From positions 1 to 10,366 of the forward strand of contig QILJ01000203.1 in the NCBI GenBank assembly GCA_003233295.1: a stretch of DNA of 10,366 bases. Direction: 5' to 3'. Shown in pieces: positions 6,209 to 10,366 of the stretch. A program made the translations under genes and the position numbers. The notes under the pieces are model-generated. The model was not told where the DNA came from. It ran no database searches and was given only the letters and a program-made list of their open reading frames with translations. The first letter of the stretch is position 1. Each line of letters begins with the position of its first letter. Origin of the DNA: Ignavibacteria bacterium (GTDB taxonomy: Bacteria > Bacteroidota > Ignavibacteria > Ignavibacteriales > Melioribacteraceae).

Positions 6209-6988
6209 ATGAAGATTGTTAAAACAAATTCTAGAAAAAATCAGTTAATTCAAAAAATACAAGGTCTTGTGTACCGTCTTGATAATACCGGTAACAGCAA
6301 CATCAAATATAACGGCGAACTAAATTTCATTAAAGACGTTTGCGAGCATTATCGCGGCAAGAAGTGGGTCTTTTTTGACATAGGTGCAAACAAAGGAGAA
6401 TATACTGAACTTATTCTTAAGTATGCTACGTCTAATATGGTGCAATTACATTTATTCGAACCACAAAAGAGCTGTATAGAACTGTTAAATAAGAAGTTCT
6501 CACAACATACCGATATACGTATCAATAAATTCGGATTATCATTAGAATCACAACATGTTATCTTATACAAAGATAAAGATCAAAGTGGTTTGGCATCTGT
6601 ATATAAGAGGAATCTTGACTATCATAATATTAAATTAAATGAAGTCGAAAAGGTAACACTTCAATCTGCATCTGAATACATAAAGGAGCAGTCAATAAAT
6701 AAAATAAACTTCATAAAAATTGATATCGAAGGACACGAGCTTGAGGCCCTGCGTGGTTTCGGAAATTTCTTAAAACCTGAAAATATTGATCTAGTACAAT
6801 TTGAATACGGGGGAGCAAACCTTGACTCACATACCAGCCTTCTTGAATTATTTAACTTTTTCGGAGAAAGTGGTTTTGTACTATGTAAAATAATGAGAAA
6901 TCATTTGGAAATAAAGACATATCATCCTAGTTTTGAAAATTTTATATATCAGAATTGGGTAGCAGTAAACCCAGAATTAATTACATGA
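6209..6988 (+). CDS. FkbM family methyltransferase (first copy)
   Basis: A 259-residue protein with the Methyltransf_21 (FkbM) layout. FDIGANKGEYT (56-66) is the SAM-binding motif I, HLFEPQ (81-86) carries the acidic residue after strand 2, and FIKIDIEGHELEALRG (168-183) is the hallmark FkbM motif. The family includes sugar O-methyltransferases of surface polysaccharides and of natural products. It starts eight bases after the DUF268-like gene without a Shine-Dalgarno sequence, and its TGA overlaps the next ATG by four bases (ATGA), so the two are probably coupled. It is clearly different in sequence from the second FkbM protein at 7896-8672, so the two likely act on different hydroxyls or sugars. 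The exact substrate is unknown. Confidence 0.9.
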   Translation: MKIVKTNSRKNQLIQKIQGLVYRLDNTGNSNIKYNGELNFIKDVCEHYRGKKWVFFDIGANKGEYTELILKYATSNMVQLHLFEPQKSCIELLNKKFSQHTDIRINKFGLSLESQHVILYKDKDQSGLASVYKRNLDYHNIKLNEVEKVTLQSASEYIKEQSINKINFIKIDIEGHELEALRGFGNFLKPENIDLVQFEYGGANLDSHTSLLELFNFFGESGFVLCKIMRNHLEIKTYHPSFENFIYQNWVAVNPELIT

Positions 6989-7899
6989 GTTACCCACCAA
7001 TAATACTTTTTACTTATAACAGACCTAAGCATACTAAACATACCTTAGATGCACTTAGTAAGAATAAAGACGTTGAAAAATATCCATTATACATCTTTTC
7101 AGATGCTCCTAAAAAAGATACTGATATAAAAGACGTCCAAGATGTACGTACTCTCATAAAAAATCTCGATGGATTTAATATTCAAAAAATTATTGAACGA
7201 GAAAATAATCTTGGACTCGCAAAATCAATTGAGACTGGAGTTACAGATGTTATAAACAAACACGGGCGTGCCATAGTATTAGAAGATGATTTAATTACTT
7301 CCCCATTCTTTTTGCCTTTTATGAGAGATTCTTTGATGGTGTATAAAGATAACCCAAAAGTTATGCATATTAATGGCTACTGTCCTCCTACTAATTTTGA
7401 ATCGGATGAATTAAATAATAGCTCTTTCTTTTACAGACTTACATGGTCATGGGGATGGGCAACTTGGAAAGATAGGTGGAATAAATATGAAAATAATTCA
7501 TCAGTACTATTCAAAATTATAAATGAGAATGATTTATTAAGATATTTCGATATTGATGGGAGTTTCCGCTTTTCAAGTACATTACGCTCGAATATTCGAG
7601 GTGATATAAATACATGGGCTATTAAGTGGTATTCTAGTATTGTTATAAATAATGGATTATGTTTAAGCCCATTTCATTCGCTTGTGAGAAATATCGGAAA
7701 TGACAACAGTGGAGAACATTCCAAAAGAAGTTCAATATATGATTCTACTTTGTATGAACATCCTATAACAGTTTTAGAAATCCCTGTACAAGAAACACCA
7801 AAAATACAGCAAGAAATAAGACGTTATTATAAATCTATACAACCAAGTATCCCTGAAAAGTTATTACTCCGAATTAATAATTTGATAAAGAAATCATGA
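6985..7899 (+). CDS. GNT-I-like / GT2-like glycosyltransferase
   Basis: A 304-residue GT-A-type transferase. It begins with the strand PIILFTYNRPKHTKHTLDAL (5-24), seen in the group of sugar transferases related to GNT-I (GT13) and GT2. It has a NNLGLAKSIETGV segment (74-86), then the metal-binding VLEDDL motif (98-103), which takes the place of the DXD of ordinary GT2 proteins. A tryptophan-rich SWGWATWKDRW block (155-165) is characteristic of this bacterial subgroup, and GDINTWAIKW (206-215) may supply the catalytic base. The ATG at 6985 forms an ATGA overlap with the preceding stop and puts the conserved strand right at the N terminus; an upstream in-frame TTG at 6955 would add only ten unconserved residues. 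The next gene also starts in an ATGA overlap. Donor and acceptor are not predictable. Confidence 0.85.
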   Translation: MSYPPIILFTYNRPKHTKHTLDALSKNKDVEKYPLYIFSDAPKKDTDIKDVQDVRTLIKNLDGFNIQKIIERENNLGLAKSIETGVTDVINKHGRAIVLEDDLITSPFFLPFMRDSLMVYKDNPKVMHINGYCPPTNFESDELNNSSFFYRLTWSWGWATWKDRWNKYENNSSVLFKIINENDLLRYFDIDGSFRFSSTLRSNIRGDINTWAIKWYSSIVINNGLCLSPFHSLVRNIGNDNSGEHSKRSSIYDSTLYEHPITVLEIPVQETPKIQQEIRRYYKSIQPSIPEKLLLRINNLIKKS

Positions 7900-8672
7900 A
7901 CACCCTACTACATTTTCTTGAACAGATACGAATAAGGTCGTTTAAAAGATTCATAGCTTTTACTACAACATACCCAGGTTTTTTATGTTATGTAATCGAT
8001 AAATCATCTTTCTTGTATATGTACAGCGAGATTTTTGAAAAAGAAATATATAAGTTTGAATCTAAAGCAAAACAACCATTTATAATTGATTGTGGAGCAA
8101 ACATAGGCTTGCAGATAGTATATTTTAAAAGACGTTTTCCTGATGCGAAAATACTTGCGTTTGAGCCGGATCCATCAATTTTTGAAATTCTGGAAAAAAA
8201 TATTAGCTCAGCTGGAGTAAATAGTGATGTTACTTGTATTCAAGCATGCCTTGCAAAAAAAGAAGGAGAAGTTTCATTCTACCCAGACGGGTCCGACGGT
8301 GGCAGTATTGTACATAATAATAACAACGCCGAAGCCATAAAGGTACCTGCGCATAATCTGAAAACTTTTATAACAGAGCCTGTAACATTCTTAAAGATTG
8401 ATATTGAAGGAGCGGAATTCGAGGTATTGGAATCTATAATTGATAAATTACACCTCGTAGAAAATATTTTTATTGAATATCATTCAATGATTAACAAAAC
8501 TCAAAATCTAGACCAAATTTTGTTAATACTTAAAAATGCAGGTTTCCGTTATTACATTGAGCACGGAGGAATATATTCACCAGAACCATATATAAAGCGG
8601 AACACCGACCACGAAATGGACCTACAATTGAATATCTACTTTTACCGCGATTCTACTAAAAAGATATCTTAG
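7896..8672 (+). CDS. FkbM family methyltransferase (second copy)
   Basis: A 258-residue protein with the same family marks as the FkbM gene upstream: IIDCGANIGLQIVYF (63-77) as motif I, FEPDP (89-93), and FLKIDIEGAEFEVLES (165-180). A leader of about 60 residues precedes motif I and includes aromatic, moderately hydrophobic stretches (GFLCYVIDKSSFLYMY, 28-43), but no clear transmembrane helix. It starts inside an ATGA overlap with the glycosyltransferase before it, which suggests coupled translation and perhaps that the methyltransferase modifies the residue this transferase adds; that link is inference. Codon use and A/T content look like the neighbours, with no sign of separate acquisition. 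The family call is firm; the methylated position is unknown. Confidence 0.9.
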   Translation: MNTLLHFLEQIRIRSFKRFIAFTTTYPGFLCYVIDKSSFLYMYSEIFEKEIYKFESKAKQPFIIDCGANIGLQIVYFKRRFPDAKILAFEPDPSIFEILEKNISSAGVNSDVTCIQACLAKKEGEVSFYPDGSDGGSIVHNNNNAEAIKVPAHNLKTFITEPVTFLKIDIEGAEFEVLESIIDKLHLVENIFIEYHSMINKTQNLDQILLILKNAGFRYYIEHGGIYSPEPYIKRNTDHEMDLQLNIYFYRDSTKKIS

Positions 8673-8695
8673 TGAAGGTCTGGTATATTTACATT

Positions 8696-9601
8696 ATGAA
8701 TACATCTATTACATTCGTAATTCCCGCTTATAATTCGAAGAGTATGCTTGCTGATGCAGTTGAGTCAATTTTCAACGGTAATTTTGAATCTAAAGACGAA
8801 GTGATAGTGGTTAATGATGCTTCTAAAGACACAACTGGTGCAGTCGCGGAAGACCTAGCAAAAAAATACTACCCAAACATAAAACTCATTACAAATGATG
8901 AAAATAAAGGGTGTCCAGCAAGTAGAAACATTGGCATATCTAAAGCAAAAAATAATCTTATATTTAATCTTGATGCCGACAACATCCTTGCACAAAACAG
9001 CATCGGAAAGTTAAGACGAGAACTTGTAAACCAAAAAGCGGATTTAGTAGCCTTTGGTGAGTACCATTATTTTAAAACTTCACCAAACGACATTACTCAC
9101 AAGTGGATTTGCAAACCGGGAGTGTTTACACTTGCTGATTTTTTCTCGGGAATTATTAATCAGGGCCCTGGAGGAAATTTTCTGTATAAAAAATCGGTTT
9201 GGGAGGATGTTGGTGGATATTGGGAATACGGTAAGGGACTTCATGAAGCGTGGGGTTTCTCACTTAAATTACTAACACATGGTATAAAATTTATAGTATT
9301 ACCGAACACGTTTTATTACCATCGTTATTCCCACCAATCACTTTTTATACGTGAGAATGTGAAAGAAAATGAAGAGATAGATGTAACTAACAAATTCATT
9401 GTTAACTTTATCCATTTGTTTGATGAAAAATCAAAATTATATATAAAGAATAATCCATATTGGTACCACAATTTAGAATACCATCCATTATGTCTAAAAA
9501 ATGGCTCTATTGGTGTAGACGGTGTTGTAGTGCATACATCGCAGTTATCACATATGCGTTATACAATAAAAACATTATTAAAGAGACTACTGAGACTCTA
9601 G
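8696..9601 (+). CDS. Glycosyltransferase family 2, paralogue of the first gene
   Basis: A 301-residue GT2 transferase: SITFVIPAYN (4-13), VVNDASKDTTG (38-48) where the usual VDDGS is changed to VNDAS, ASRNIGISKAK (75-85), and the metal site as LDADN (92-96) instead of LDSDD. It shares GGY, PNTxYxHR and a following RE pair with the GT2 at 57-1022, in the same order, so the two look like diverged copies. After GGY the segment GLHEAWGFSLKLL replaces the standard ED base motif. I chose the ATG at 8696 because MNTSITFVIPAYN is a normal GT2 opening; a GTG at 8672, overlapping the previous stop (TAGTG), would add eight residues and cannot be excluded. A GAAGG at 8674-8678 is too far from the ATG to be an ordinary ribosome binding site. 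Confidence 0.9.
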   Translation: MNTSITFVIPAYNSKSMLADAVESIFNGNFESKDEVIVVNDASKDTTGAVAEDLAKKYYPNIKLITNDENKGCPASRNIGISKAKNNLIFNLDADNILAQNSIGKLRRELVNQKADLVAFGEYHYFKTSPNDITHKWICKPGVFTLADFFSGIINQGPGGNFLYKKSVWEDVGGYWEYGKGLHEAWGFSLKLLTHGIKFIVLPNTFYYHRYSHQSLFIRENVKENEEIDVTNKFIVNFIHLFDEKSKLYIKNNPYWYHNLEYHPLCLKNGSIGVDGVVVHTSQLSHMRYTIKTLLKRLLRL

Positions 9602-9728
9602 CTGTACATATAAATTGTTTCAGTATGCATTGTATTGTATGGCTAAACACGAACCTAAAGGTTGTTATCGCTCCTATTCCTTGGTTTAATACAAAGAGGC
9701 ATATTTATAAAGACTTAATTCCAGATTT
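9602..9728. other. Longest non-coding gap, with a weak promoter candidate
   Basis: These 127 bases separate two GT2 genes and break the otherwise tight packing. There is a weak promoter-like pair, TTGGTT (9681-9686) and TATAAA (9706-9711), but with a long 19-base spacer; it would start a message close to the ATG at 9729. A 42-codon reading frame (ATG 9625 to TAA 9753) crosses the gap and overlaps the next gene; I found nothing in it that looks like a known family. No terminator hairpin with a T-run is visible. Confidence 0.35.
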
Positions 9729-10366
9729 ATGGATTTCACTTCCAAGAGATTAAAGAAAGAACCGTTAGTTAGTATATGTATGCTAACTTTTAACAATGAT
9801 GCTTACATCAAAGAAGCACTTGATAGTGTGCTCGCACAAACATATAAAAACTGGGAATTAAATATAATAGACGACGGATCAAGTGACAAAACTAGCTCTA
9901 TAGTTAATTCTTATAACGATTTTCGAATAAATTATATAAAACATTCAGAAAATAAAGGACTGTACGCTAGTAGAAAGGAATCTTTAGAAAATACAAATGG
10001 AGAATACGTTGCAATTTTAGATAGTGACGACATATGGTGCTCGCCTGATAAGCTTAAAAAACAGGTTACATTTTTAGAAAATAATCGAAAGGTTGTTCTA
10101 GTAGGAACTTTTCTTATAACAATAAATTCTAATGGGAGCGAAATAGGAAAAATGAGGTATTACACAAAGGACGTCAAAATTAGAAATTCTATTTTAGTTC
10201 GCAACCAATTTGCTCATTCGGGTGTACTAATACGAAAAGAAGCCATCAATAAAACACTCGGATATAAAAAGATGCTAGCAGAAGATTTGGAATTTTTCTT
10301 ACAATTAGGAAAGTTTGGGAAATTTGCAAATATACCGGAATTTTTAACAAAGCATAGAATACACAA
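9729..10366 (+). CDS. Glycosyltransferase family 2, cut by the right edge
   Basis: The open frame runs from ATG 9729 to the end of the window, giving the first 212 residues. It is a textbook GT2 catalytic domain: PLVSICMLTFNN (12-23), NIIDDGSSDKT (45-55), NKGLYASRKESLE (75-87), the metal-binding AILDSDD (95-101), and AEDLEFFLQLGKFG (184-197), which supplies the ED catalytic base that the other two GT2 proteins of this window lack in clear form. It therefore belongs to the more common GT2 branch and is not a close paralogue of them. An in-frame TAA at 9708-9710 fixes the start downstream of it, and ATG 9729 is the only good choice before the conserved strand. There is no Shine-Dalgarno sequence. 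C-terminal length, any membrane helices and the substrate cannot be seen. Confidence 0.9.
   Translation, partial: MDFTSKRLKKEPLVSICMLTFNNDAYIKEALDSVLAQTYKNWELNIIDDGSSDKTSSIVNSYNDFRINYIKHSENKGLYASRKESLENTNGEYVAILDSDDIWCSPDKLKKQVTFLENNRKVVLVGTFLITINSNGSEIGKMRYYTKDVKIRNSILVRNQFAHSGVLIRKEAINKTLGYKKMLAEDLEFFLQLGKFGKFANIPEFLTKHRIH

Noticed and set aside
9460..9624. Upstream part of the small frame that ends at 9753
   Set aside because: It lies in another frame of the GT2 gene 8696-9601 and has low-quality, cysteine-rich sequence with no family likeness.
1..10366. Alternative genetic code with TGA read as an amino acid (as in Gracilibacteria/SR1)
   Set aside because: Several genes end naturally at TGA (2312, 6988, 7899) right next to the following gene start, so TGA acts as a stop.
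1..10366. CRISPR array, tRNA, rRNA, insertion sequence or integrase
   Set aside because: No regularly spaced repeats, cloverleaf-like sequences, terminal inverted repeats with a transposase, or recombinase motifs were seen on either strand.

Overview
The window is about two-thirds A/T and reads as the inside of a bacterial surface-glycan locus. All twelve recognisable genes lie on the + strand, the last running off the right edge. There are five glycosyltransferases, four SAM-dependent methyltransferases and a three-gene module for a nucleotide-activated heptose. There is no tRNA, rRNA, CRISPR array, transposase, polymerase, flippase or transporter here, so export and anchoring of the glycan must be encoded elsewhere.

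Layout. 57-2844: a GT2 glycosyltransferase, a GT9-like (heptosyltransferase-like) protein with a long N-terminal extension, and a small class I methyltransferase. 2845-2896: a short gap with a candidate sigma-70-type promoter. 2897-5430: gmhA, a PfkB-family heptose-7-phosphate kinase, and a fusion of a heptose-1-phosphate nucleotidyltransferase with a GmhB-type HAD phosphatase. 5430-8672: a DUF268-like methyltransferase, an FkbM methyltransferase, a GNT-I-like/GT2-like glycosyltransferase and a second FkbM methyltransferase, packed with 1-4 base overlaps or an 8-base gap. 8696-9601: a GT2 enzyme related to the first gene. 9602-9728: the longest gap. 9729 to the end: another GT2, truncated by the window.

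How the genes fit. GmhA would isomerise sedoheptulose 7-phosphate, the kinase would make the 1,7-bisphosphate, the HAD half of the fusion would remove the 7-phosphate and its nucleotidyltransferase half would activate the 1-phosphate, giving ADP-D-glycero-beta-D-manno-heptose by family analogy. No HldD epimerase is present. The GT9-like protein is the natural candidate to transfer the heptose; the other transferases would extend the glycan and the methyltransferases would cap or decorate it.

Organism. TGA, TAA and TAG all act as stops, so the standard bacterial code fits. Nearly all starts lack a Shine-Dalgarno sequence, and the one good promoter candidate lies almost on top of its start codon. 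This fits groups with weak Shine-Dalgarno use, such as Bacteroidota or Patescibacteria (CPR), but the sequence alone does not settle the phylum. The oddest features are a perfect 17-bp inverted repeat inside gmhA, the nucleotidyltransferase-phosphatase fusion, and the in-frame GT2/GT9-like gene pair separated by only a stop and one codon.
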